Source: Candidatus Zixiibacteriota bacterium (lineage in GTDB: Bacteria > Zixibacteria > MSB-5A5 > UBA10806 > 4484-95). Taken from it: 35,220 nucleotides of DNA. The number at the start of each line of letters is the position of its first letter. Positions within the stretch are counted from its first letter, which is position 1. Shown here one piece after another: positions 16,205 to 24,000 of the stretch. The stretch spans positions 1-35,220 of the forward strand of contig JAAEQD010000170.1 in NCBI GenBank assembly GCA_024231855.1, read 5' to 3'. A model generated the notes under the pieces. The model was given only the letters and a program-made list of their open reading frames with translations, ran no database searches and had not been told where the DNA came from. Made by a program: the position numbers and the translations under genes.

Positions 16205-16999
16205 TTACCCCTCAAGTTTGTCCATAATATTTTTAACATACTTTTTTGTTTCCTCGTAAGGAGGCATACCGCCATACTTATCCACGACTCCCGGCCCAGC
16301 GTTGTAAGCGGCCAGGGCGTTTTCGATATTGCCGTTAAATTTCTTTATTAACGATGATAAATACTTAACACCCGCGTTTATATTCTGCTTGACATCAAAT
16401 GGGTTTGATACACCCAGCATTCTGGCCGTACCATCCATAAGCTGCATCAAGCCCTTGGCCCCTTTCGATGAAATAGCTTTCGGATTGCCCCCCGATTCCT
16501 GCATGATTACTGCCTTTATCAGCTTAGGATCAACATTATTAATCCCTGAAGCCCGTTCAATAAGCTCATCCAGATTACTGAGTCTGTCTCCCTGGTCTAG
16601 AGCTTTTTCCGATACCGGTTTGACTTTTATGTAGGGTCGATAATATGTAGCGTCCGGCATAACCTTATCGTAAGTTTTCACTTTCTCTGGATCAATGCCC
16701 ATTCGCTCGGCATAACTTTTTATCAGCATATCGCCTATACCAAACGGTCCGGATTCGGCCATCTTATCAGCCAGTCCCTCATCAAATAATTGCGTGAATA
16801 TCTCCGATCCCATGCCATCGCCTAAAAGCGATGATTCCTCCGTAGCCGAACGCATAGTCTTGAGCATATAATAAACGAATAACGATTCAAACTGTTCGCA
16901 GGCCTTTTTCAGTTTCGCCAGTTCGGCGTCTTTATCCTTATTCGTTGTGCCTTCCAAATGAAGGCTATGTTTGACTGTATCGACAGCTGTGATATTCAT
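16205..16999 (-). CDS. flgJ: FlgJ-like protein: rod-binding domain fused to an SLT lytic transglycosylase
   Basis: 264 residues. Residues 25-95 are the rod-binding domain (CEQFESLFVYYMLKTMR then a GGxEIF-like GMGSEIFTQLFDEGLADKMA). Residues 140-260 are a soluble-lytic-transglycosylase (GH23-like) domain: IKAVIMQESGGNPKAIS with catalytic Glu168, GAKGLMQLM, and ALAAYNAGPGVV. In Salmonella FlgJ the enzyme part is instead a GH73 glucosaminidase, so this is the alternative domain pairing. It acts in the periplasm, capping the growing rod while opening peptidoglycan. No Sec signal peptide is visible, as expected for export through the flagellar channel. Lies 13 bases after flgI. Confidence 0.93.
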   Translation of the reverse strand: MNITAVDTVKHSLHLEGTTNKDKDAELAKLKKACEQFESLFVYYMLKTMRSATEESSLLGDGMGSEIFTQLFDEGLADKMAESGPFGIGDMLIKSYAERMGIDPEKVKTYDKVMPDATYYRPYIKVKPVSEKALDQGDRLSNLDELIERASGINNVDPKLIKAVIMQESGGNPKAISSKGAKGLMQLMDGTARMLGVSNPFDVKQNINAGVKYLSSLIKKFNGNIENALAAYNAGPGVVDKYGGMPPYEETKKYVKNIMDKLEG

Positions 17000-17012
17000 A
17001 ATTTACCAGTCT

Positions 17013-18113
17013 TTATAAAATTACCAGTTCCGCTCGCAATGCTCCGGCGGCTTTAAGAGCCTGGAATATCGCGATTATATCTCTCGGCGTCGCTCCGATG
17101 TCATTTAAAGCGACTGCCAGATCACCGATATTTGCCTGCTGTTCAACATGCAATATCCTGGCTGTTTCGGGTTCGGCGGTTAGTTCTGCTTCACGCGTCA
17201 GCACTGTTCTGCCTTGCGAAAACGCTTCCGGCTGCGAAACCAGCGGCGTGGCCTTAATCTCTATATTAAGATTGCCATGAGCCAGCATTACCGATGAAAT
17301 GGTAACATGTTCACCGGCGACTATGGTCCCGGTTTTCTCATTGACAACCACCCGAGCCGGAGTGTCGGGTTCGATTTTCAAATTTTCTATCTGAGCCATT
17401 AGCTTCACCAGCTCACCGGCTTCCTGTCTCGGCTTCGACATAATAATGTCGATATTGGCCTCGTTCAAAGCCACCGCCTTGATATCCATAAAATTATAGT
17501 TAATAGCCTGAGCCAGTCGGTTGGCTGTTGTATAATCCGGAATTTGCAGATTCAATTTTATCGAGCCGGTTTGAGCACCTCCCTCAATCCCTTTTTCAAC
17601 TACAGCCCCGCTGGGAATCCTGCCCACAAGGGTGTAATTGTTAATTATCTGATCACCCAGGCCGGAACTGATATTAAAGCCGCCAATTGAAATCGATCCC
17701 TGGCCCACCGCGTAAACGGTACCAGAGGCATCCGCCAGAGGAGTATAAAGCAATGTTCCGCCCTGAAGCGAAGAGGCATCTCCCAGGGATGATACGGTGA
17801 TATCGAATTTCGAGCCGGTAGTCATAAACGGAGTCAACTCACTGGTAACCATCACTGCGGCTACGTTCTTCACTTTCACCTGACTGGGATTAACAGTCAC
17901 CCCTAGTCGCTCCATCATGTTTACAAGAGATTGAGTCGTGAATCGGGTCGATTTGGAGTCGCCGGTTCCGTCAAGACCAACCACCAGGCCATAGCCGAAA
18001 AGCGGAATCGAATTCTCAACTTGAAATTTAGCAATGTCCTTGACTCTTACCTGGTTGGATAAGGCGGATAAACTCAATGATAAAAATAATGTTAATACCG
18101 CGATTTTCCTCAT
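17013..18113 (-). CDS. flgI: Flagellar P-ring protein FlgI
   Basis: 366 residues, full family length. A signal peptide (MRKIAVLTLFLSLSLSALS) precedes VRVKDIAKF and the highly conserved NSIPLFGYGLVVGLDGTGDS at about residues 34-53; TTQSLVNMMERLGV and VKVKNVAAVMVTSELTPF follow. The C-terminus ALKAAGALRAELVIL is typical. It forms the periplasmic ring around the rod at the peptidoglycan layer, so the cell has a diderm envelope. One base separates it from the flgH stop. Confidence 0.98.
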   Translation of the reverse strand: MRKIAVLTLFLSLSLSALSNQVRVKDIAKFQVENSIPLFGYGLVVGLDGTGDSKSTRFTTQSLVNMMERLGVTVNPSQVKVKNVAAVMVTSELTPFMTTGSKFDITVSSLGDASSLQGGTLLYTPLADASGTVYAVGQGSISIGGFNISSGLGDQIINNYTLVGRIPSGAVVEKGIEGGAQTGSIKLNLQIPDYTTANRLAQAINYNFMDIKAVALNEANIDIIMSKPRQEAGELVKLMAQIENLKIEPDTPARVVVNEKTGTIVAGEHVTISSVMLAHGNLNIEIKATPLVSQPEAFSQGRTVLTREAELTAEPETARILHVEQQANIGDLAVALNDIGATPRDIIAIFQALKAAGALRAELVIL

Positions 18114-18114
18114 G

Positions 18115-18690
18115 TTAAAATATCCAGTTAATTAATCGGGTTACGAAACCGGGCCTATTGCCAGTGTTAACGGTACCTTTACTCTTACTCGATATTTGGG
18201 CGTCGGCTATCTGATGTGAATAGATCGTGTTGCTCTCTGATATATCACGCGACCTGACGGTCCCCGACAAGAACAGAGTTTCTTCATCATCGTTTACGAT
18301 TACCACCCGGTTGCCCTCAATGGCCAAATCACCGTTAGACATGACAGCCACGACTTTTACGGTCATTTTCGCTTGAAGTGATCCGCTTTTTTCAGTCTGG
18401 CCTTTGCCGTCATATTTACTTTCATTCTGGCCTGATGCTCCCCAGATCGGTATAAAATCAAGCGGACCCAGGCCGGCTGTTCCCTCGGTTCCAGCTTCCG
18501 TCTTCTTCTCGGTCGTTGTCTTGGCTTTATTACTGGCCCTCGAATTCTCGGCGATTATTACCGTTATCAGATCGCCGACTTCATGAGCTTTTATATCCGT
18601 GAATATCGAACGACTTCTTGCTTCATTACAAAACGCCTGACTACCAAGCAGCAAGGATAAGATTATTATTAAACTAATCAATGATTTCAT
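18115..18690 (-). CDS. flgH: Flagellar L-ring protein FlgH, with no canonical lipobox
   Basis: 191 residues. N-terminal signal sequence, then SRSIFTDIKAHEVGDLITVI, the central FIPIWGASGQNESKYDGKGQ and the diagnostic SGTVRSRDISESNTIYSHQI and VADAxI-like segments. It forms the ring in the outer membrane and shows that the organism has one. FlgH is usually a lipoprotein; here Cys21 is preceded by QAF rather than an L-[AS]-[GA] lipobox, so it may be a plain secreted protein cleaved after SQA. AGGAGA precedes the ATG. Confidence 0.96.
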   Translation of the reverse strand: MKSLISLIIILSLLLGSQAFCNEARSRSIFTDIKAHEVGDLITVIIAENSRASNKAKTTTEKKTEAGTEGTAGLGPLDFIPIWGASGQNESKYDGKGQTEKSGSLQAKMTVKVVAVMSNGDLAIEGNRVVIVNDDEETLFLSGTVRSRDISESNTIYSHQIADAQISSKSKGTVNTGNRPGFVTRLINWIF

Positions 18691-18700
18691 TAAATCTCCT

Positions 18701-19360
18701 TTACCTGACTGCCACGGTAAGCGAATCTATGATTTCGGCTTTTATGGTTTTTTTCGAACCTGTGTTTACCACTCTGATAATGTCCCCGGTAGAACCTTTT
18801 TGACGAACCAAACCATCGGCGGTAACTATAATCGAGCCTTTTTCGATCAATATTTTGACTTTGTCACCCAGCTTAAGAACCGGAATATTTTCGATCATAG
18901 ATGGGTAGATAATTGACCCGGGCCGTATATACTTCCTGGCCTGTTTGCCTTCAAGAAGCGTCAAATCGGTCAAGGGCATTTCATTTCTTCCGGTTATGGT
19001 ACGATTCTCCAGTACCAGATCTTGAAGTTTATCGCCGACATTAATCGTTGTCCTGGTCACTAAAGCGTCGACCGATAAAGTTACTCCGACCGATACCGGA
19101 ATCGCTTTGGCCAGATCGCCGTCATTATATATACCCAGAGTAAAAATCGTAGTGCCGAAGGGCGAATCTTTGCCAATTCTGAAAATTTTTACGCTGTCCA
19201 ATTCCGATGGTAACAGACTCCAGTTAATGCGGCGGAAATCATATTGGAATTCAGCGTTATCTATCGCGAAATTGCCCTGCACATACGTTCTTATAGCCTG
19301 TTCGACTTTATCAGAAGCCGGAGTACAAATTATCGTAAGAGCCAGAAGATACGTAATCAT
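18701..19360 (-). CDS. flgA: Flagellar P-ring assembly chaperone FlgA
   Basis: 219 residues with a short signal peptide (MITYLLALTIICTPASDKVE). The C-terminal half is an SAF domain: DLVLENRTITGRNEMPLTDL, KQARKYIRPGSIIYPSMIEN, then VLKLGDKVKILIEKGSIIVT and the terminal TGDIIRVVNTGSKK. It assists FlgI assembly in the periplasm and is consistent with flgI/flgH downstream. The N-terminal half is divergent, as usual. It starts 6 bases after the flgG stop. Confidence 0.93.
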   Translation of the reverse strand: MITYLLALTIICTPASDKVEQAIRTYVQGNFAIDNAEFQYDFRRINWSLLPSELDSVKIFRIGKDSPFGTTIFTLGIYNDGDLAKAIPVSVGVTLSVDALVTRTTINVGDKLQDLVLENRTITGRNEMPLTDLTLLEGKQARKYIRPGSIIYPSMIENIPVLKLGDKVKILIEKGSIIVTADGLVRQKGSTGDIIRVVNTGSKKTIKAEIIDSLTVAVR

Positions 19361-19366
19361 ACTACC

Positions 19367-20155
19367 TTACCGTTTTAAATTGTTAGCTACCTGAGTCATT
19401 TCTTCGGATGTCTGAATAGCTTTGGAATTGATCTCATAAGCTCGCTGGGCGGTGATCATATTCACCATCTCTTCCACTATTTCCACGTTTGACATCTCCA
19501 GGTATCCCTGATTTAATCTACCGAATCCATCCAGGCTGGGATTGCCGAGAATAGGATCGCCCGAAGCGCCGGATATCGTATAGAGGTTGTGACCGATAGC
19601 CTGTAATCCGGCCGGATTGATAAATTTGGCCAATTCAATCTGGCCTAATTCTTGCGGGTCGGCTTCGCCCGGAATTAATACCGAAACCAGGCCATCCGCG
19701 GAAACGCTGATATCGGTTGCATCCGAGGGAATCGTTACTCCCGGCTCGAGAAAGAAACCGTCGGAGGTGACAATTTGCCCGTCGGCGCTCATCTTAAATG
19801 AACCGTCGCGAGTATAGCCGGTCGTACCATCGGGCAGAAGTACCTGGTAGAAACCATTGCCTTCAATAGCCAGATCGAGCGGGTTACCCGAAAGCTGCAG
19901 GCTGCCCATCGAAAAATTCCTCTGAGTAGCTGACGGTCGGGTTCCATACCCCACTTCAAGGCTGATCGGAACCTGTGAACCCGCGGCGGACTCAGCCCCC
20001 GCTGATCGAAGGTTTTGATAAAGTATATCCTGGAATTCAATTTTTGACCGTTTATAACCGGAGGTGTTGACGTTAGCCAGGTTATTGGCGATGACATCGA
20101 CATTCATTTGCTGCGCGCTCATACCCGACGCAGCGGTTCTCATCGCTTTAATCAT
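19367..20155 (-). CDS. flgG: Flagellar distal rod protein FlgG
   Basis: 262 residues, standard FlgG length. N-terminal MRTAASGMSAQQMNVDVIAN, NLANVNTSGYKRSKIEFQDI, then LYQNLR; middle motif LDLAIEGNGFYQVLLPDG and YTRDGSFKMSADGQIVTSDG; C-terminal NVEIVEEMVNMITAQRAYEI and KAIQTSEEMTQVANNL. Forms the distal rod passing through the P- and L-rings. It follows flgF in the usual flgF-flgG order. Confidence 0.98.
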   Translation of the reverse strand: MIKAMRTAASGMSAQQMNVDVIANNLANVNTSGYKRSKIEFQDILYQNLRSAGAESAAGSQVPISLEVGYGTRPSATQRNFSMGSLQLSGNPLDLAIEGNGFYQVLLPDGTTGYTRDGSFKMSADGQIVTSDGFFLEPGVTIPSDATDISVSADGLVSVLIPGEADPQELGQIELAKFINPAGLQAIGHNLYTISGASGDPILGNPSLDGFGRLNQGYLEMSNVEIVEEMVNMITAQRAYEINSKAIQTSEEMTQVANNLKR

Positions 20156-20166
20156 TACTTTCTCCT

Positions 20167-20901
20167 TTATCTAACACGGCCTAAATCATTAACCGCTTTG
20201 TCTAATGTCTCATCCTGAGCTTGAATCGCTTTTTGGCCTGATTGATAAGCCCTGAATGAAACCAACATATCTACCATATTCTGAATAATATTAACATTTG
20301 ATGTTTCTACATATCCTTGTCTAACGCTAAAACCGGTGGCCGCTTCGGGAAGTATGGTTTCATCCTCGGGCATAAAATAGCCATCGTCGACTTTCCTCAA
20401 ATCGTATGGCTTTTCGAAATCAACCACCCTGATTCGGGCCGCCTCTGCGCCATCGACAAAAACTCCGCCATCATTGGAAATCGAGATTTCATCGCCGGCG
20501 ATTGTAATCGGCCCGGCATCGGATAATACCGAATTGCCGTTGCCGTCGACCAGGGTGCCTTCCGCCGTTAAACCAAATGCCCCATTTCGTGAATATCTTT
20601 CTCCATCCGGGGTATCAACCACGAAAAAACCCTCCCCCTCAAGGGCAATATCGAGCGGCTGATTTGTTTGACTTAACTGGCCCTGGCCGAAATCGATATA
20701 AACATCATCAACCATCGGAATTTCCCATTCGAGATCGGTTACCAGACCGGCTTTTTGTTTGGCATTTTCAAGCTGCTGCAAAAATACGTTATCTTTTTTA
20801 TAGCCGACCGTATTGGCATTGGCCATGTTGTTGGCGAATACTTCCTGCTTCAATACCCGGGGCAGCATCCCCGAACCAGATGTGTAAATTCCTTTAATCA
20901 T
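20167..20901 (-). CDS. flgF: Flagellar proximal rod protein FlgF
   Basis: 244 residues. IKGIYTSGSGMLPRVLKQEV, NNMANANTVGYKKDNVFLQQ, LDIALEGEGFFVVDTPDGER, and C-terminal NVNIIQNMVDMLVSFRAYQS all fit the FlgF/FlgG basal-body rod family; position before flgG and the shorter, more divergent sequence identify it as FlgF. First gene of the rod/ring operon. A sigma-54 site lies 35-50 bases upstream and AGAGGAACTT leads to the ATG. Confidence 0.94.
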   Translation of the reverse strand: MIKGIYTSGSGMLPRVLKQEVFANNMANANTVGYKKDNVFLQQLENAKQKAGLVTDLEWEIPMVDDVYIDFGQGQLSQTNQPLDIALEGEGFFVVDTPDGERYSRNGAFGLTAEGTLVDGNGNSVLSDAGPITIAGDEISISNDGGVFVDGAEAARIRVVDFEKPYDLRKVDDGYFMPEDETILPEAATGFSVRQGYVETSNVNIIQNMVDMLVSFRAYQSGQKAIQAQDETLDKAVNDLGRVR

Positions 20902-20935
20902 AAGTTCCTCTTTACTTCTTCCCGAACAGATTTAA

Positions 20936-20951
20936 AGCAAAGTCCATGCCC
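20936..20951 (-). promoter_or_regulatory. Sigma-54 promoter of the flgF operon
   Basis: The minus strand reads GGGCATGGACTTTGCT. Against the sigma-54 consensus TGGCACGRNNNTTGCW it keeps the -24 GG, CA and G, the -12 TTGCT, and the invariant 10 bases between GG and GC; only two specified positions differ. Transcription would start about 20925, leaving a leader of about 24 bases before the flgF ATG. Sigma-54 control of flgFG-type operons is known in Pseudomonas, Vibrio and Campylobacter. The enhancer-binding activator is not encoded in this window. Confidence 0.75.
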
Positions 20952-20959
20952 CCGGCATG
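20945..20959 (-). repeat. Perfect inverted repeat over the sigma-54 -24 element
   Basis: CATGCC-GGG-GGCATG: two perfect 6-base arms around a 3-base centre, overlapping the -24 box. It could be an operator that blocks or adjusts the sigma-54 promoter. It is upstream of the expected start site, so it is not part of the flgF leader RNA. Confidence 0.5.
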
Positions 20960-20977
20960 TTTTGACTAATAATGTTT

Positions 20978-20998
20978 GGCCCGGTTATATAACGGACC
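20978..20998 (-). repeat. Imperfect inverted repeat upstream of the sigma-54 promoter (possible activator site)
   Basis: GGTCCGTTATATAACCGGGCC, centred about 40 bases upstream of the -24 element. The inner GTTATATAAC is a perfect 10-base palindrome and the outer GGTCC/GGGCC arms pair with one bulge and one G-T. Sigma-54 activators bind dyads upstream of the promoter, so this is a candidate enhancer site, although closer than many. Confidence 0.35.
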
Positions 20999-21140
20999 GT
21001 GTAACTTCAATTCATATAATGGTTTAACGGCTGTCGTCCGGAATCAAAAAGAGGTGTCTTAAAACAAAACGATGATATTACATTTAGGTATAATTATTGA
21101 AGCGGGAAATTATTTCTAGAAAAACGGGGTATTTTTTTTC

Positions 21141-22574
21141 CTATTCATGAGATATTATCGCGATTTTATCATGGCTTACGCCGAACGTGCACTTATTAAC
21201 AACCATGTTAATTTCTCTTTTTAGCATGCCGATTTGGACAGTTATTCCCGGATAAACCGTTCCTTTGACCTTAATAGACGCTTTCTTATTCTCGTTTAGT
21301 GCTTCAACCAATTCTATCTTTTTATTTTCGAGAATTTTGCACTCCTTGGGGATTTCGATTTGCTGAGTTTTCAGAAGCATTAAAGCTTCCTTTTGCTTAT
21401 CGCTCAGTTTGTTGTCAATTTCCAACCTGACCAAGCCATACATAGCACTCTTGATTTTCTCGGCGTCATTCTTCAGCCTGGTTATTTCTTTGTTGAGGGT
21501 CTTTAGCTCGTTCACCAAATTCAGGCTGTAGCCGGCTCTTACCAGAGTCGGCGTACCGAATTCCGAACCCAGGGTCGTGGTTTCGACTAATTTCCCTGCC
21601 GACACACTGCCGCCAACGATAACTGCTTTATGGCCCTTAAGAATAACCGAATTCCCGGCCACAATATTGGCATTCATCGCTTCGCCGCCGATATTCACAT
21701 CGTTACCGGCTTCGATTACCTGGTTTTCCACGTACTTTATAAAAACATCCTCGGCGGCTTTAATTATTCCCTTACCCGAACCGACAAAACCGCCTTTGGC
21801 CATCACCGAGCCGTTCGAATGAACTTCAGCGTCTTCTATGTTTTTACCAACTTCAACATTTCCCTGCGCTTTGGCAACAAATCCGGATTTGATATCTCCT
21901 GATATTTGAAGGCTGCCCACGAAATCAATATTACCGGTCGAATTATCTATATCAGAGTTAATTTTATGAACGTTATCAATCGATACCAGGTTATTCGAAA
22001 AAGTAATTGATCCGTTTTTATCGGCAATCAATAGATCCGGATTCTCTTCCGAAACAATGGTATTGTTGCCTTTTGGCAAAGCCCTTTCCTTGCCCATATT
22101 GCCGAGAATCTCTTGGCCTGTAGTATTCATCCCCGGTTCGCCCGTCCGGGCGGGGGTTTTCTTGGCCAAAGGCTGTCCCTCAATCGCATTGTTGATCAAA
22201 TTCAGGTTTTTGTAATCGATATAGCCGTCATCGCCGGTTACGGGAGCATTACTGCCGGTTGTTGAAAAAAGTAGTTCGAAACCGGAATCAATACCCTTGC
22301 CGGGTTTCCGGCCGCGGGCGATTTCTATTTTTCGATTGAATATTGGCTCAGTTTCGAGTTTCTCCAATTGCTCATCGTTGATGCCGAAAATTACTCCAGC
22401 CTGCTTAATTATCTCTTTGATGTCCTGACTGTCTAAATTCCAGACACTTTCTTTATTCTTTTCTTCGATAAGAATATGCGCGACCATTTTATCGTTAGAA
22501 AAAACGACGGTGAATTTATAACCATTTTTCTCGGCTACAAAAGGCGCCGATTCTTTTTGGGCAGTTTGTTCCAT
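21141..22574 (-). CDS. FapA (DUF342) family polymer-forming/flagellar assembly-associated protein
   Basis: 477 residues. The N-terminal domain (to about 160) contains GINDEQLEKL and ARGRKPGKGIDSG, followed by ARTGEPGMNTTGQ typical of FapA. Residues 200-350 form a right-handed beta-helix of DUF342 repeats (GNIDFVGSLQISGDIKSGF, VAKAQGNVEVGKNIEDAEVH, GGFVGSGKG). A coiled coil spans 355-440, then a beta C-terminus with GTVYPGITVQIG. In Vibrio, FapA relays a signal affecting membrane localisation of FapA partners; other members sit in flagellar and chemotaxis loci with unknown roles. Lies 6 bases after a receiver gene, so the two are probably co-transcribed and may work together. Confidence 0.88.
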   Translation of the reverse strand: MEQTAQKESAPFVAEKNGYKFTVVFSNDKMVAHILIEEKNKESVWNLDSQDIKEIIKQAGVIFGINDEQLEKLETEPIFNRKIEIARGRKPGKGIDSGFELLFSTTGSNAPVTGDDGYIDYKNLNLINNAIEGQPLAKKTPARTGEPGMNTTGQEILGNMGKERALPKGNNTIVSEENPDLLIADKNGSITFSNNLVSIDNVHKINSDIDNSTGNIDFVGSLQISGDIKSGFVAKAQGNVEVGKNIEDAEVHSNGSVMAKGGFVGSGKGIIKAAEDVFIKYVENQVIEAGNDVNIGGEAMNANIVAGNSVILKGHKAVIVGGSVSAGKLVETTTLGSEFGTPTLVRAGYSLNLVNELKTLNKEITRLKNDAEKIKSAMYGLVRLEIDNKLSDKQKEALMLLKTQQIEIPKECKILENKKIELVEALNENKKASIKVKGTVYPGITVQIGMLKREINMVVNKCTFGVSHDKIAIISHE

Positions 22575-22580
22575 TAATTT

Positions 22581-22994
22581 CTAGTTTTCTTCTATATCCA
22601 CAATTTCTTTTCTGTTCGAGGCCAGTTGTCTCCAATACGCCCTCTCGATAATCAGGGATATCTCATGGCTCTTAAACGGTTTTGTGATATACTCATCGGC
22701 TCCTAGCATCAATGCCTCTTTGACCGTATAAGCGTCACCATAAGCTGTCATCATAATCACCGTTGTTTTGGGCCAGCGCTGCTTAATCTCTTTTAGAAGT
22801 TCGAAACCGCTGGTTTCAGGCATTTTGACATCCGACAAAACTATCTCAAATGTCTCATTATTAAGGTGCCCGATAGCTTCTTTAAATGAATTGCTCAAGG
22901 TAATCTGATACCCTTCCTGCTCCAATATCTTCAACAGAAGATTCCGCATAAGTGCTTCATCATCAACAATCAATATTCTTACGTTTTCTTTCAT
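22581..22994 (-). CDS. Stand-alone response regulator receiver
   Basis: 137 residues, a single receiver domain with no output domain. It has the acidic pair DDE (residues 11-13), phospho-acceptor D55 in VLSDVKMPE, the MMTAYGD Thr and the ITKPF Lys, so it should be phosphorylatable. A C-terminal tail of about 15 residues (WRQLASNRKEIVDIEEN) follows. The ATG at 22994 is chosen because GGAG lies 7 bases upstream; an in-frame GTG immediately precedes it. First gene of a pair with FapA, behind its own sigma-28-like promoter. Its kinase is not identifiable here. Confidence 0.93.
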   Translation of the reverse strand: MKENVRILIVDDEALMRNLLLKILEQEGYQITLSNSFKEAIGHLNNETFEIVLSDVKMPETSGFELLKEIKQRWPKTTVIMMTAYGDAYTVKEALMLGADEYITKPFKSHEISLIIERAYWRQLASNRKEIVDIEEN

Positions 22995-23086
22995 CACATT
23001 ACTCCATCTTATAGGGGGCTATATTTTTCGGACCAAAAAAATAAACCTAGTTTCCTTGATCCCGCAAAATTAATATTCTATTTATT

Positions 23087-23113
23087 ATATCGAAACCATT
23101 CGCGCATTATTTA
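23087..23113 (-). promoter_or_regulatory. Candidate sigma-28 (FliA) promoter of the receiver-fapA pair
   Basis: On the minus strand TAAA (23113-23110), exactly 15 bases, then TTCGATAT (23094-23087), 6 of 8 to the GCCGATAT form of the consensus. AATAAATAG follows. It lies in the 246-base gap 22995-23240, the longest gene-free stretch in the window. That gap is AT-rich and shows no other gene or clear terminator. An overlapping TATAAT could also serve sigma-70. Confidence 0.5.
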
Positions 23114-23240
23114 ATTAAAAATTAACAACTAATACTAATTGTTCAGTCAAATAAACAAATATACTCTATAATCTCCAGATTTCATTATTATTATCTTACT
23201 ACCTGAAATATTGATCAAGAAGATTCTCGTGTTTCCAATA

Positions 23241-23639
23241 TCAATGATTGACTATCACTTTGTCCGTAAATTGTCTTCGAAGTTTCTGTTTAATATCATT
23301 TATAGTAAAAGGTTTTTTTATGAATTCAATCTCGCCAAACTCCCCGGCATCAATATCAATATCCTTGATATCAATCCCGGCAGTAATAATAACCGGTATA
23401 TTTCTATTTTCGGACTTTATAACTTGAAGAAGTTCCAAACCGTTCATTTCAGGCATTATAAGGTCGGTTATTATAAGATCGTAATCATTGCGCTTTATTA
23501 TCTCCAACGCCTTCACGCTGCTGGATTCTAAGGACACCCGATATCCCAGCGAGCCGAGAATATTTTTAAAAACATCGAGTACATCGGGTTCATCGTCGAC
23601 AACTAATACCGATCGCTGTGTTTTAGTCTCCCTAATCAT
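23241..23639 (-). CDS. Stand-alone response regulator receiver
   Basis: 132 residues. DDEP at 15-18, phospho-acceptor D59 in IITDLIMPEMNG, ITAG with the Thr, and IKKPF with the Lys are all present. No output domain. Its ATG overlaps the stop of the chemoreceptor-tip-like gene (ATGA), which suggests translational coupling and a functional link. Last gene of the signalling block; a 246-base gap follows. Confidence 0.93.
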   Translation of the reverse strand: MIRETKTQRSVLVVDDEPDVLDVFKNILGSLGYRVSLESSSVKALEIIKRNDYDLIITDLIMPEMNGLELLQVIKSENRNIPVIITAGIDIKDIDIDAGEFGEIEFIKKPFTINDIKQKLRRQFTDKVIVNH

Positions 23640-23998
23640 ACCGATTTTTGCTTTACCTCGTTAAGCATATCCATGATTTTCTGGCTGTCATTGAGGATGG
23701 TTTTCAGTGAGCTTTCAATATCCTCGACCATCTCCGAATCGATTTTCATATTGCTGCCCTCCGAAAACACGTCTACTTTCGGCCTTTCAGATTTGGCCGC
23801 CCGCAGAATATGACTCATATTTTTCACAGCCAGCGTGGCCTGATTAACTAATTTGCTCAATTTACTGTTGACATCAGTCGAAATTTTCTTGTTGTAAGAC
23901 ATCTTGGCCGCCGCCACGGCTATATTTAAAGCCAAAATTTGTATCTGCTCAGAGACAGATTCAATGACATCCACTAAATTTTTTCGAGTTCTTTTCAT
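23636..23998 (-). CDS. Mini chemoreceptor-tip-like helical protein
   Basis: 120 residues, no signal peptide or membrane segment. Residues 12-65 align without gaps to the chemoreceptor signalling tip: IESVSEQIQILALNIAVAAA against the Tsr-type [20 protein letters not shown], then a polar turn and a returning helix (STDVNSKLSKLVNQATLAVK). The E-A-A-R and G-E-x-G-x-G-F-A-V-V-A residues used for CheA/CheW binding and the hairpin turn are altered (VAAAK, then SYNKKISTDV). Residues 85-118 form another helix. It may be a soluble scaffold mimicking a receptor tip. Two bases separate it from the upstream receiver gene and it overlaps the downstream one. Confidence 0.7.
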   Translation of the reverse strand: MKRTRKNLVDVIESVSEQIQILALNIAVAAAKMSYNKKISTDVNSKLSKLVNQATLAVKNMSHILRAAKSERPKVDVFSEGSNMKIDSEMVEDIESSLKTILNDSQKIMDMLNEVKQKSV

Positions 23999-24000
23999 AG

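Noticed and set aside
20902..21140. Rho-independent terminator after fapA
   Set aside because: T-rich and hairpin-like parts exist but not in the order stem then T-run on the minus strand.
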